DNA from: Torymus aiolomorphi
Taxonomy: Eukaryota > Arthropoda > Insecta > Hymenoptera > Torymidae
Assembly (NCBI GenBank): GCA_036365515.1
Contig: CM070874.1
Coordinates: forward strand, 161,201,297-161,265,296
Reading direction: 5' to 3'
Length of the DNA stretch: 64,000 nt
The notes under the pieces are model-generated. The model saw only the letters and a program-made list of their open reading frames with translations, did no database searches and was not told where the DNA came from. Every line of letters starts with the position of its first letter. The first letter of the stretch is position 1. The translations under genes and the position numbers were made by a program. Below are positions 10,482-19,735 of the stretch, in pieces.

Positions 10482-11284
10482 GGGATCAGTTTTACATGGT
10501 ATTATCTAGTAATAATAGTACACATGTGTTTCCCGAAAACACAGCAGCACATTTTACTAATCAACTACCTCAAAACATCTGTTTACACGGTGAATGGTCC
10601 GTAGCTCTCTGCGAAATTCAGATTCCCCACACATTTCAACATATTTCATTCAATAGTGATGATGGAATGGTTTCTATGAAGACTATTAAACCTAGAACGA
10701 ATGAATTACGTAATAATATAGAAGAAGAAGAATATGTTGTGTGTTATATATCTCCAGGGATATACGAGGATATGGAAAGTCTTTTACAAGAAATAAACAG
10801 TCTATTCAATATAAAAAATCATCTACAATTCAAGATTCAGCGCGGGGGATTTATAGAGATTGAACGAACTTGTGCTAGCAAATGTGACGAATACTTTCAT
10901 AGTTTAGTTTTATCTCCCAAACTATTAAAAATTCTTGGGATTGATGAGAATAACCTTCAACAAATTAGGGGCAAAGTTATCGGCGAAAAGCACGCGGCAT
11001 TGATCAATGCTTTACCACCTACAATAAGGGTGTACAGCGAAATTTGTGAACCATACATCACCGGTGACGTACACACGCCTCTTTTACGTATTGTGCCTCT
11101 AAATTTTCATGAGTACAAATATAGCGGTATTGAAATAAAAAATTATAGCACACCCATGTATATACCCCTCTTATCTACGTCATTTCAGTCAATCACGATA
11201 GATATAAAGGGTCAAGACGACGAACATTTAGCATTCGATTACGGCACGTTGACAGTGACGCTTCATTTTAAAAGAACTGCTTAA
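10478..11284 (+). CDS. Minor capsid (penton-like) candidate
   Basis: 268 residues from ATG 10478, the start that overlaps the integrase stop as ATGA; a longer frame from 10445 would only borrow integrase codons. The frame is intact. The N-terminus (DQFYMVLSSNNS...FPENTAAHFTNQLP) is a pattern seen in uncharacterised proteins encoded next to F54H12.2-like capsid genes. Length, position between integrase and major capsid gene and beta-rich composition fit the single jelly-roll minor capsid protein of Polintons, but I see no diagnostic motif, so the role is inference. Confidence 0.5.
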   Translation: MRDQFYMVLSSNNSTHVFPENTAAHFTNQLPQNICLHGEWSVALCEIQIPHTFQHISFNSDDGMVSMKTIKPRTNELRNNIEEEEYVVCYISPGIYEDMESLLQEINSLFNIKNHLQFKIQRGGFIEIERTCASKCDEYFHSLVLSPKLLKILGIDENNLQQIRGKVIGEKHAALINALPPTIRVYSEICEPYITGDVHTPLLRIVPLNFHEYKYSGIEIKNYSTPMYIPLLSTSFQSITIDIKGQDDEHLAFDYGTLTVTLHFKRTA

Positions 11285-11375
11285 GACGGATTCTTTTAAA
11301 TTACTTTATGATAGCCAAAGTGGCTGTGGGTATGATAGTACCCCGTTAAGTAATTATATTACAGTAGATACATCA

Positions 11376-11813
11376 ATGCAAAAAGGAACAGGTGTTGGTG
11401 GTTTCTTAAAGGGTATATACCGCAGCGCATTACCTATTTTAAAAAAGAGCGGTAGAGCTATAGGAAAAGCTGCTGGAAAAGAAGCTATACGTGCAGGGAT
11501 AAACATCTTAGATGATGTCACAAATAATAAAAAATCTTTCAAAGAATCGATTCGTAATAATGCTCAAGAATCTGGAAATAATCTTAAAAGAAAAGCTGAA
11601 GAAAAACTAGACAGGGTGATAAATGCGTCAGGATATAAAGCTAAGCGTCGGCTGAAGAAGCATCAGTCGTCTCTTGCCTCAGCCATAGTAAACATCAAAA
11701 AACATTCGAAAGTTAAACGAAAGAAAAAAGGTAATATTAAAAAGAAGAATAAAACAGGGAAAAAAAGAAAAAGTAAAAAGATAAGAACGGTAAGAGAAAT
11801 TTTTGAAGAATAA
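11376..11813 (+). CDS. Basic virion-core-like protein with Gly-rich hydrophobic N-terminus
   Basis: 145 residues. The N-terminus has a GVGGFLKGIYRSALPILK segment and then an Ala/Gly-rich amphipathic helix (residues about 20-50). The C-terminal third is almost pure Lys/Arg (KKGNIKKKNKTGKKRKSKK). A Gly-hydrophobic start plus basic tail recalls adenovirus pX/pVI-type core proteins and the corresponding adintovirus gene. The role in DNA condensation or membrane lysis is inferred. The stop TAA shares a base with the ATG of the capsid gene (TAATG). Confidence 0.5.
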   Translation: MQKGTGVGGFLKGIYRSALPILKKSGRAIGKAAGKEAIRAGINILDDVTNNKKSFKESIRNNAQESGNNLKRKAEEKLDRVINASGYKAKRRLKKHQSSLASAIVNIKKHSKVKRKKKGNIKKKNKTGKKRKSKKIRTVREIFEE

Positions 11814-13119
11814 TGGCTTTTCTTCATAGTGGGTCGTGTGCGTATCTAAAATCCGAATTAAGTCTATTCAGCATCCCACCGACACAGACAACAATCGAAA
11901 ATTCGAATTATGTTCAATATAAGCCGATATCTTCACTGGCTGATGGATCGCCAATTGAATTTTCTATACCTGGTACTAGCGAATACATCGACCTTGCTCA
12001 TACTCTGTTGAGTCTTAGCGTAACTATTAAACTAAATGTAAAACCACCCGAGGGCACAGAGGCAGAAACTCTAAAAAATGTTGGCCCGATAAATAATTTT
12101 ATGCATTCGATATTTAACCAAGTTGATGTATTTTTTAATCAAAAACCCGTTTCCCCACCCAACAACGCTTATGCTTATCGATCATACATTGAAACTTTAT
12201 TAAGCTACGGCTCTGTAGCTAAAAAATCTCATCTCACTAGTGTACTATGGTATAATGATACCGCTGGAGGAATGGATGATACAGGTGTCGAAAACAAAGG
12301 TCTCGTAAACCGTCGGAACGTTATGGGCGATGAAAAAACTATAGATATGGTTGGTAATCTACATTGTGATGTTTTCAATCAAAATAGATTATTATTAAAT
12401 GGGGTTGATGTGCGCGTAAGACTCTTGCGCTCGAAAGATGCGTTTTGCCTAATGGATCCTACGGGTCTCTACACGTAAAAATTAATGAGACTGCTCTATA
12501 CGTTCAACGAGTGAAGCTTAGCCTTAGTATTATATTGGCGCATGAAAAAACACTTTCGCAAACAACGGCCAAATATCCTCTAACTCGTGTAGAAGTGAAA
12601 ACTATTACGATGCATAGTGGCGTTCATAGTGAATCTCTGGGCAATGTTATTCTAGGACAATTACCAAAAAGAATTATCATTGGTTTTGTAGAAAATAAAG
12701 CGTTTAATGATGATAAAAGTTTAAATCCGTTCAATTTAAAAAATTTCAAAATAAATTATCTATGTCTCTATATCGATGGTGTACAAGTTCCCTCTAAGCC
12801 TCTACAGCCTGATTTTACAAAAAAGAATTTGTATCATACATTATTTTCTGGTACAGGAGTACATTATTCGAATGATGGTAATTCAATACCACGAGAAAAT
12901 TATGCTGACGGGTATTGTCTTTTTGCCTTTGACTTAACACCTGATTTATCAGCACATTTAGATACGCATTAGAATTTAGTAAAACACGGTAGTGTGAGAA
13001 TAGATGTCCGATTTGACGATGCACTAAGCAGCACCGTAAATTGCATAATTTATGCTGAATATGAAAATATACTTGAAATTGGTTCGTCTCGTCAAATTCT
13101 TGTAGACTATAGCGGATAG
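11813..13119 (+). pseudogene. Major capsid-like protein (F54H12.2-like), broken
   Basis: Two frames belong to one gene of about 435 codons. The first (11813-12478) runs to DAFCLMDP and is then thrown out of frame near 12456. The second (from about 12445) continues the same protein (HVKINETALYVQRVKLS), meets an in-frame TAG at 12970-12972, and stays open beyond it to the stop at 13117-13119. The length and opening (GSCAYLKSELSLF..PPTQT) fit the F54H12.2-like family in animal genomes, here read as the double jelly-roll capsid protein by position and partners. One frameshift and one nonsense codon make it non-functional. Confidence 0.7.
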
Positions 13120-13151
13120 CTTTAAAGAAGTGAGGGTAAATATGACTTGAG

Positions 13152-13190
13152 TATAAAAAGAGGTGGTGTAGACTTTATCTGGTTAGTCGT
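13152..13190 (+). promoter_or_regulatory. TATA plus initiator promoter
   Basis: TATAAAA at 13152-13158 is followed 33 bp later by an initiator-like TTAGTC at 13183-13188. The spacing fits an arthropod core promoter for the transcript of the nuclease-like and protease genes starting at 13230. Confidence 0.55.
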
Positions 13191-13229
13191 TTACCGGTTG
13201 TACACCAGAGAAGCTCTAAGAATACTATA

Positions 13230-13769
13230 ATGGATGTTGTAATAGATATACAGTTTTGTAAGGATCATAAAAATCGTGCGGTACCAAAAGAGGTGGCTGT
13301 TGTTGCATTGAATCAAGATTTTATCGGTCATTGGATTGTTTCCTCGAATAATAGAATAACACATTTGTGCGATGATGCTAGAAAACAAAATGACTGGCTA
13401 ACACAACATCATCATGGGCTAGATTGGACTGACACAGGTGTATCGGAAAAAGTATTGTACAAAAATCTAGAAGAAATTTGTAAAAGAACTGATAAAATAT
13501 ACGTCCGCGGTAATGTGAAAACGACTGTTTTGCGAAAAATTACCACAAGAAATATTAAGAATTTGGAAACTGATCCGGATTGTCCAACATTTCATAAACT
13601 GTTACCTACAAGTAAATACTGCGTACAGCATTTTATAAAATTGAATCAATTTAAATATACTTGTGCTCTAAACAACGCTTTCAAGTTGAAAACTTGGATA
13701 AATTCAGGAAAGAAATCATCTACCGAGCAGTTTATCTTTGAACCGCCTATCAGTCTTTGCGATGGATAA
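13230..13769 (+). CDS. Nuclease-like provirus protein (possible degenerate DEDD exonuclease)
   Basis: 179 residues, intact. Weak hints of an RNase-H-like exonuclease layout: an N-terminal beta strand ending in an acidic position (MDVVIDIQF), KEVAVVAL, a HHGLDW segment, KIYVRGNVK, and a C-terminal C..H....CALNNAFKLKTW block resembling motif III. Similar orphan proteins occur beside capsid/protease genes in insect repeat copies. The second acidic residue of the usual DxE is Gln here, so activity is doubtful. The stop overlaps the protease start by 8 bp. Confidence 0.45.
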   Translation: MDVVIDIQFCKDHKNRAVPKEVAVVALNQDFIGHWIVSSNNRITHLCDDARKQNDWLTQHHHGLDWTDTGVSEKVLYKNLEEICKRTDKIYVRGNVKTTVLRKITTRNIKNLETDPDCPTFHKLLPTSKYCVQHFIKLNQFKYTCALNNAFKLKTWINSGKKSSTEQFIFEPPISLCDG

Positions 13770-14157
13770 TATCCAGATCCAGAAAATTCTAATGCGGATT
13801 TCGTCGGATACCGTGGGGGTTTTTCCAGCCGATCAGATACCTCTAACGTGGTCGAGACCGGTTGCTTATGTGCTTAATACACAAAAGCATAATAGACCTG
13901 GTCTACACTGGGTGGCAATTTATGTTGATAAGATCGGGAATGGTTGGTACTTTGACAGTTTTGGTAAACCACCCTATATTCTAGACCACATAAATCGTAT
14001 ACGCAGAAAATTTCGATGGAACCCATACCAGTTACAAAGTCAAAATGCCGATACCTGTGGATATTACTGCATAATGTTTTTACATTACATGTCTGTTGGT
14101 ATTGGGTTCAGAAGTTTTCTCCAATGTTTTTCTACAGTCTTAGAAAAAAATGATTAA
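13762..14157 (+). CDS. Adenain-like cysteine protease
   Basis: 131 residues from ATG 13762; a frame from 13738 would only run back into the previous gene. The catalytic set of clan CE proteases is in order: H49 (LHWVAIYVD), D65 (YFDSFG), Q92 and C99 (DTCGYYC), with the Gln seven residues before the Cys. This is the maturation protease of adenoviruses and Polintons, which cleaves capsid and core precursors. It is somewhat short at the C-terminus. It overlaps the nuclease-like gene by 8 bp, so the two are probably co-transcribed from the promoter at 13152. The frame is intact. Confidence 0.85.
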   Translation: MDNIQIQKILMRISSDTVGVFPADQIPLTWSRPVAYVLNTQKHNRPGLHWVAIYVDKIGNGWYFDSFGKPPYILDHINRIRRKFRWNPYQLQSQNADTCGYYCIMFLHYMSVGIGFRSFLQCFSTVLEKND

Positions 14158-14302
14158 ATTGTAAGAAACTATGTTTCCAAGCTTCAGAGAAGTATTTTCC
14201 CCTACCATTAGCTTTCCCCTTCCATACATATCTTCTACCACTAAAGCACCCCCACTACAATTATCCCCAACCATTTATCACCCCCTCTACTAATATGAAT
14301 AG

Positions 14303-14340
14303 TATATAAGAGGTGTACTCAGCCTATTTCATCAGTTCAG
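14303..14340 (+). promoter_or_regulatory. TATA plus initiator promoter of the last provirus gene
   Basis: TATATAAG at 14303-14310 and the arthropod initiator TCAGTT at 14332-14337 are spaced 31 bp from the TATA start to the +1 A at 14334. The ATG follows at 14381, giving a leader of about 47 nt. Confidence 0.65.
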
Positions 14341-14380
14341 CCGACTTGTTCACTACTTACAAAATAAAAAAAAAACAAGG

Positions 14381-15005
14381 ATGGCTGCTACAAAATTCTA
14401 TTGCCACCAAGTTCTGCCTACTGTATATGGTCTAAACAAATCGTACACAAAGAAAATCGCCGTGGTTCTTGAAAACTCTGGTGTAGGCCACACCGACTTT
14501 CAACGCATCATCCGAATTTTTACGGACGACTTTGTGGGAATAAGCTTTACAGTGGAAGAGTGGCTGTGTTTCGGGGAGCAATTTCCGGACATTGAAAAAT
14601 ACCTCGATACAGATAGTGTTGAAAAGCAAGATGAACAACAGCTTCATAGCAGTTTCAATATCAGATTCATCAGAAGTTACAATGATAAAGCCATCGAATT
14701 TGTACCCCGAGATGTAAGGGACGTTTGATCATCTTAAAACTGTAACTAGATGTATAGATGTAAGAGTAAAATATTTGACAAATGTACAAAAAAATATTAA
14801 AATTATAATAAGTTGCATCTCTAAATTTTTGAAAGGTCAATTAGAAAAAGATCAGGAATCGCAATATGTAAATTTCACCAAGTCTGATGTATTACCTCTC
14901 ACAACAAAGTTTGATGGAATAAATGCGTTTGGTGCAGAAATATTAGATAGCGCAGCGAAAAAATTAGAAAAAAAATGTATCCTCAAATATATCTTCATGC
15001 GATAA
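14381..15005 (+). pseudogene. PC4/Sub1-like single-strand DNA-binding protein, frameshifted
   Basis: The first frame (14381-14728, 115 residues) holds FVGISFTVEEWLCFGEQFPD, which resembles the GI.L..EQW..L motif of the PC4 single-strand DNA-binding fold. The second frame is open from about 14721 to 15005 and reads straight on (TFDHLKTVTRCIDVRVKYL). The two together form one protein of about 207 residues broken by one frameshift near 14712-14722. It has its own TATA/initiator promoter. A PC4-like protein could act in provirus transcription or replication; this is inference from one motif. Confidence 0.5.
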
Positions 15006-15009
15006 TTTA

Positions 15010-15370
15010 TGGTTAATTTACGATTTAATGGCATGGCATATAGACGACATTGTACACTATATGAATAAAAAGAAATAAAGAGAAAAATTTATAAAAAAAC
15101 TTGTTCTTTATTTACCGTACTCCTTTTAGAAATCCTTTAAATAATAATAAGAATATAGGAGGGGGAGTAGTTATAGAAATATGTGATACTACAGGACAGG
15201 CGTTTCTTTCCTACATTACCGGTTACTCTTTGGTGGAGAATTCCCCCTATTCTCCTAGGGTAATTGGTGGTGGGGGAAACCCCCACACTCATCATGGGTG
15301 AGTGGTGGGGGGTTTGTTTGTCTGCCCTATAGTGTCACTATAAATACTCACAGATACCTGCAACAAGAAA
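15010..15370. other. Right flank of the provirus, no clear gene
   Basis: A 66-codon frame (15101-15301) and G-rich patches are present but match nothing I know. CTATAAATA at about 15338-15346, set within a small palindrome (TAGTGTCACTATA), could be another core promoter whose gene is lost. Confidence 0.3.
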
Positions 15371-15382
15371 AAGTGCCTATTA

Positions 15383-15509
15383 TGTAAAAACGAAGTTTTT
15401 ACATAGGGAGGGGGTGGGCGACGAGCGAAGCGAGGAGCAGGTGTGGGTGAGGCCGGAGGGGTTGGCGTGTCGAACGTAGCGAGACACGCAGGGGGCTCGG
15501 CCCTCCTAG
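15383..15509 (+). mobile_element. Helitron-like 3' terminus, second copy (candidate)
   Basis: This GC-rich module contains a perfect hairpin GTAAAAACgaaGTTTTTAC (15383-15401), GAGCGAAGCGAG, a GCGTGTC/GACACGC hairpin (15456-15487), a GGGC-tcg-GCCC hairpin (15493-15503) and CTAG-T (15506-15510). It shares GGGGTTGGCG..AGCGAG..CAGGGGGC..CTAGT with the module at 303-354. The 5' end of any Helitron is not identified. Confidence 0.4.
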
Positions 15510-15514
15510 TTTTA

Positions 15515-16244
15515 TTTATGTTTATATGGTATCGTACAGATTGTATTATTAGGAATATTTTTCACTTATTGGAAATTGATTTTAGCAAATTTAAGTATAC
15601 CACAAATGTTAATAATGTATAAATTAATAAAATATTTTTCGTTTATCTTCTAATACCAAACGAAGTTTGTTTTGTTGAAGTGTATAAAAGAAAAAAATGT
15701 TACCAATTCCTTTCCTTCTTATAAAGACAAACAAGGAAATCGGCCTATGTACTCATGTACAGCAACGTTTCCCTGCAGGATTTGGTGTCGTACTGCGAAC
15801 GATTCAGACCACTTTACTATTAACTCATCCCATGGTTGAAGATGAGATGATAACCACTCCAAATCACTACACTCTTAAAATAAAGACACAATGTTTATTA
15901 TTTTATATTTTAGTAATATATTTTTTAAGACAAAGTTATAAAAACTATTACCACTTTCAGTGGGGATGTAAACTGCTCTTTCTCGTTTGCTTTTCAAAAC
16001 TTCGTTTCTCATACGATCTTTTCTGTAATTATAATGATTCCATAATTTGCCACCAGCGTACGTGATAATATCACCTTTCTGGTAAAAAGGTATATAATAT
16101 GTTCGAGGATGTTCTCTTTCAAAAAAATGCGCTATTTAGTTAGCTAAAATCTCAAAACGATCTGTGGTAATCCTACAAAAAAAATGAAATCTTAGTAAAT
16201 ATTTCGAATAAAAATGTAATAAAAAATACAAATATTATTTAATA
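15515..16244. other. No gene seen
   Basis: AT-rich sequence. The 122-codon frame at 15697-16065 has no family resemblance and biased low-complexity content, so I do not call it. Confidence 0.4.
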
Positions 16245-16975
16245 TACACGGTGACCCATTTTAATCGCCGCACCCGGACTTCTCGGAACCTAAGCCAGAT
16301 AGAGAAAAATGGTTCAGACAAAAGTTATAGGGGACAAAGGGGGCCACATAATGGCGCTAACGTCTTTGACCTTGAACTTGACCTTTGAGGTTATTTCAAG
16401 GTTAAAGTGGTTTTTTCATATGGAAACCCCTAGTTTTGACCCCCGATTCGGAAAGAGCGGGAAATTTTACGTTCAAAATCATATTGAGAAATTTTTTCCA
16501 AGGTCATTTCAAGGTCAAATCTAGGTCAAACTCAGAAAAGTCCGTTTAAAATCGTTTTTTTCCATGAACCGCAGGCTAAGCTGGTTCAAATTGATCGTAG
16601 GCTTAATAGAGGAACTCACGCACCCCAAACCCACACACCCAAAACTTACACATTCTAGTAAACAAAACTCAAACTCGCACATCCTAACCCCATACACTTC
16701 ATGCCCTCGCATGCTGAACTGTTACACCCCGGTCCCACAACCATACCCCACACCCCCCAGTCCCACATATCCCTACCCCACGCATGCTAATCCCATACAC
16801 CCCAAACCCACACATCCTGAACCCTGAAAAATTTTTCTCAAGGGCAAAATGATTTTTTAACGGAAACTTTAAGATCGTTGAAGTTTCTGTTATAAATGTA
16901 TTAACCTTACTTTTTGCGATACCCAGAAACAACGACGTGGACATAGTAAGGATTGTTTCCTTTGGGGTGCTTAAT

Positions 16976-17090
16976 TAAAGTGAGTCCCCTTGCCTCTCAC
17001 TGTTCGAGGTGCTTGATTAAAGTGAGTCCCCTTGCCTCTCACTGTTCGGGGTGCTTGATTATAGTGAGTCCCCTCGCCTCTCACTAATGT
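16976..17090. repeat. 39-bp minisatellite in the left inverted repeat
   Basis: Three units containing agtgagtccccttgcctctc. The right inverted repeat (about 18953-19035) has two inverted units. Unit number differs between the two arms, as expected for slippage after the arms were formed. Confidence 0.8.
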
Positions 17091-17104
17091 AAATAAATTT
17101 TCAT

Positions 17105-17445
17105 TTAACCTGGAAGCAAGTGTTCGAAATTACGACCATTTGCTTCAAGGCACAGAGTCAAACGCCTTTGAAAATGGCGAACTGTGTTCTGCAAAGTTTG
17201 TCTCGGAATGGCAGCGCATGCTCGACGCATCCTATCCTGCATATCTGCTCTTGTAGTGGGTTGTTGCTCAAAAATAGCATTTTTCAAATACCCCCATAAA
17301 GAAAAGTCTGATGGTGAAGTATGGGATGAAGAAGCAAGCCATTTCACCGGACCTCCTCAACCAATCCATCTAATACTAAAGTGTTTATTAAAAAATGCTG
17401 TTATTATGAGCGTGAAATGTGGTGCTCCACTATCCTGCTAGAACC
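17105..17445 (-). pseudogene. Inverted fragment of the element's own transposase 3' end
   Basis: The minus strand encodes about 80 residues (DFSLWGYLKNAIFEQQPTT and on to the stop at 17105) that are the C-terminus of the same transposase as at 18700-18932. It lies in the left inverted repeat. Because it kept the frame across the stretch where the plus copy lost one base, it shows the original reading. No catalytic first half is present. Confidence 0.8.
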
Positions 17446-17866
17446 TGAAAAATAAATTCAAAAGAAACATTGACGGAACCTATTTTCTTCGTAGATATAT
17501 TTTTAATGATTACATTATCAAAATTAGTATTTCTGAAATTCGAACGCTACTAATTTACATTATTTACATAAAACAAAAAAATAAAAGGAAGTTTTAGTTT
17601 TATTTACAATTAAAATAAGAAATAATGCTTTATTGAATTGAATACCTTTAATGTTTTAACGATTATTTTATTTTAAAATTTAAAATTAAAAAAGTGTGAC
17701 AAACGAAGTAGTTATGGCAATTACAGTTAGCTAATTAAAGTTACCGTAATTTTCCAACGTTTTTCCTTTTTAGGTGCGACTGTATACGGGCGAGCCTTAT
17801 AATTATTAATATTTTTGACACCATTTTACTATTTAAATTTAATAGTAATTAATAGCTGGCTCTGAA

Positions 17867-18932
17867 ATGGCTGACTATCCGCCCAACGATATCGTTGATA
17901 TGATTTTGGTTTTAGGAGCAAGCCAAAATAATTATCGTGGTGCGGCAAGACTTTATGCTGAACGCTATCCTGACAGACGACATCCTGACGATAGAGCTAT
18001 CAGACGTTTAACTCAAAGAGCTCGTGGTGGACACATGGTTCGCCAACGTAGGCGCCATGAGTATGATGAAAATGATAATCGAGTTGTAACTATCCTTGCA
18101 ATAATTCATCTTGACCCACACATTAGCGCTCGTCGAGTCGAAAGGGAAATTGGTATTCCAAGAAATACTTTTTTAAGAATTATGAAGGTACTTCAACATC
18201 ACGCGTATCATATTACTTTGGTTCAAGAGCTACAGTTTCAGCATTTCCAACAGCGTATTGTGTTTTGCCAATGGGCTTTACAAATGATAGAAAATGATCC
18301 AGACTTTTTTTTAACTTTGTTCTTTTTTCTGATGAGGCACAATTTCAAAGTGATGGGGAACTGAATAGGCATAATTGCCATTATTGGTCTGATGTGAATC
18401 CTCATTGGGTCAGAACTGTAAACCATCAAAGACGTTGGAGTATTATGCTATGGTGCGGGATTATCAATGGATATTTGATTGGCCCTTATTTTTTTGAAGC
18501 AAATGTAAATCAACATACCTATTTGACGCTAATAAGAGATGAACTACCTGGATTGATGGAAGATGTTGATTTAGAAACGCGACGAAGAATGTGGCTCCAG
18601 CAGGACGGCGCAGCACCACATTTCGCTCGAATTGTAAGGGCTTTTTTGAATGAGCACTATGGTAACAGATGGATTGATCGAGAAGGTCCGGTTAACTGGT
18701 CTGCTTGCTCACCCGATCTTACATCACCAGATTTCTATTTATGGGGGTATTTAAAAAATGCTGTTTTTGAGCAACAACCCTCTACAGAGCAGATATGCAG
18801 GATAGGATTCGTCGAGCATGCGCTGCCATTCCGAGACAAACTTTGCAGAACACAGTTCGCCATTTTCAAAGGCGTTTGACTATGTACCTTGAAGCAAATG
18901 GTCGTCATTTCAAACACTTGCTTCCAGGTTAA
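17867..18932 (+). pseudogene. Mariner-like transposase, DUF4817 N-terminus, two frameshifts
   Basis: It opens at ATG 17867 with a helix-turn-helix of the DUF4817 type (YRGAARLYAERYPDRRHPD). The DDE_3 catalytic core follows: first Asp in SDEAQFQ, second in QQDGAAPHF, third acidic position in SPDLTSPDFYLWG. The coding line is broken by an extra T in a T-run near 18325 and by a missing A near 18787, judged against the inverted fragment at 17105-17445. The terminal stop is at about 18930. A 39-bp minisatellite starts right after it. It could not make active transposase. Confidence 0.8.
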
Positions 18933-19735
18933 ATAAAAATTTATTTACATTAGTGAGAGGCGAGGGGACTCGCTATAATCAAGCACCCCGAACAGTGAGA
19001 GGCAAGGGGACTCACTTTAATTAAGCACCCCAAAGGAAACAATCCTTACTACGTCCACGTCGTTGTTTCTGCGTAGCGCAAAAAGTAAGGTTAATAGATT
19101 TATAACAGAAGCTTCAACGATTTCAAAGTTCCCGTTAAAAAATCATTTTGCCCTTGAGAAAAATTTGTCAGGGTTCAGGATGTGTGGGTTTGGGGTGCAT
19201 GGGCTTAGCATGCATGGGGTAGGGATGTGTGGGACTGCGGGGTGTGGGGTATGGTTGTGGGACCGGGGTGTAAGAGTTCAGCATGTGAGGGAATGAAGTG
19301 TACGGGTTTAGGATGTGCGAGTTTGAGTTTTGTTTACTAGGATGTGTAAGTTTTGGGTGTGTGGGTTCCTCTATTAAGCCTACGATCAATTTGAACCAGC
19401 TTAGCCTGTGGTTCATGGAAAAAAACGATTTTAAACGGACTTTTCTGAGTTTGACCTAGATTTGACCTTGAAATGATCTTGGGAAAAATTTCTCAATATG
19501 ATGTTGAACGTAAAATTTCCCGCTCTATCCGAATCCGGGGTCAAAACTAGGGGTTTCCATATGAAAAAACCACTTTGACCTTTTAATAACCTCAAAAGTC
19601 AAGTTCAAGGTCAAAAACGTTAGCGCCATTATGTGGCCCCCTTTGTCCCCTATAACTTTTGTCTGAACCATTTTTCTCTATCTGGCTTAGGTTCCGAGAA
19701 ATCCGGGTGCGGCGATTAAAATGGGTTACCGTCTA

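Larger units (their letters stand above)
8106..15110 (+). mobile_element. Polinton/adintovirus-like provirus fragment
   Basis: A block of same-strand, closely packed or overlapping genes: unknown, PLA2-like, integrase-chromodomain, minor capsid-like, basic core-like, major capsid-like, nuclease-like, protease, PC4-like. Integrase, adenain-type protease and two capsid-type proteins together are the hallmark set of Polintons/Mavericks and adintoviruses. Protein-primed DNA polymerase B and the packaging ATPase are not in the window. I find no terminal inverted repeats; the left side abuts a cut Penelope and the right side fades before a Helitron-like end. Several genes carry stops or frameshifts, so the copy is inactive. 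Confidence 0.8.
16247..19733 (+). mobile_element. Tc1/mariner-superfamily element with 1.1-kb inverted repeats
   Basis: The ends CACGGTGACCC (16247) and its inverse GGGTTACCGTC (to 19733) are each flanked by TA (16245-16246 and 19734-19735), the Tc1/mariner target duplication. The terminal inverted repeats run about 1.1-1.2 kb inward (16247 to about 17440, and about 18600 to 19733). They contain a GC-rich CACAC-rich segment, 39-bp minisatellite units (three left, two right), and even the 3' part of the transposase. The transposase is on the plus strand. Confidence 0.85.

Noticed and set aside
16564..16944. Pro/His-rich and Gly/Cys-rich frames near the mariner-type tips
   Set aside because: They are translations of a CACACC-type low-complexity segment present in both inverted arms.
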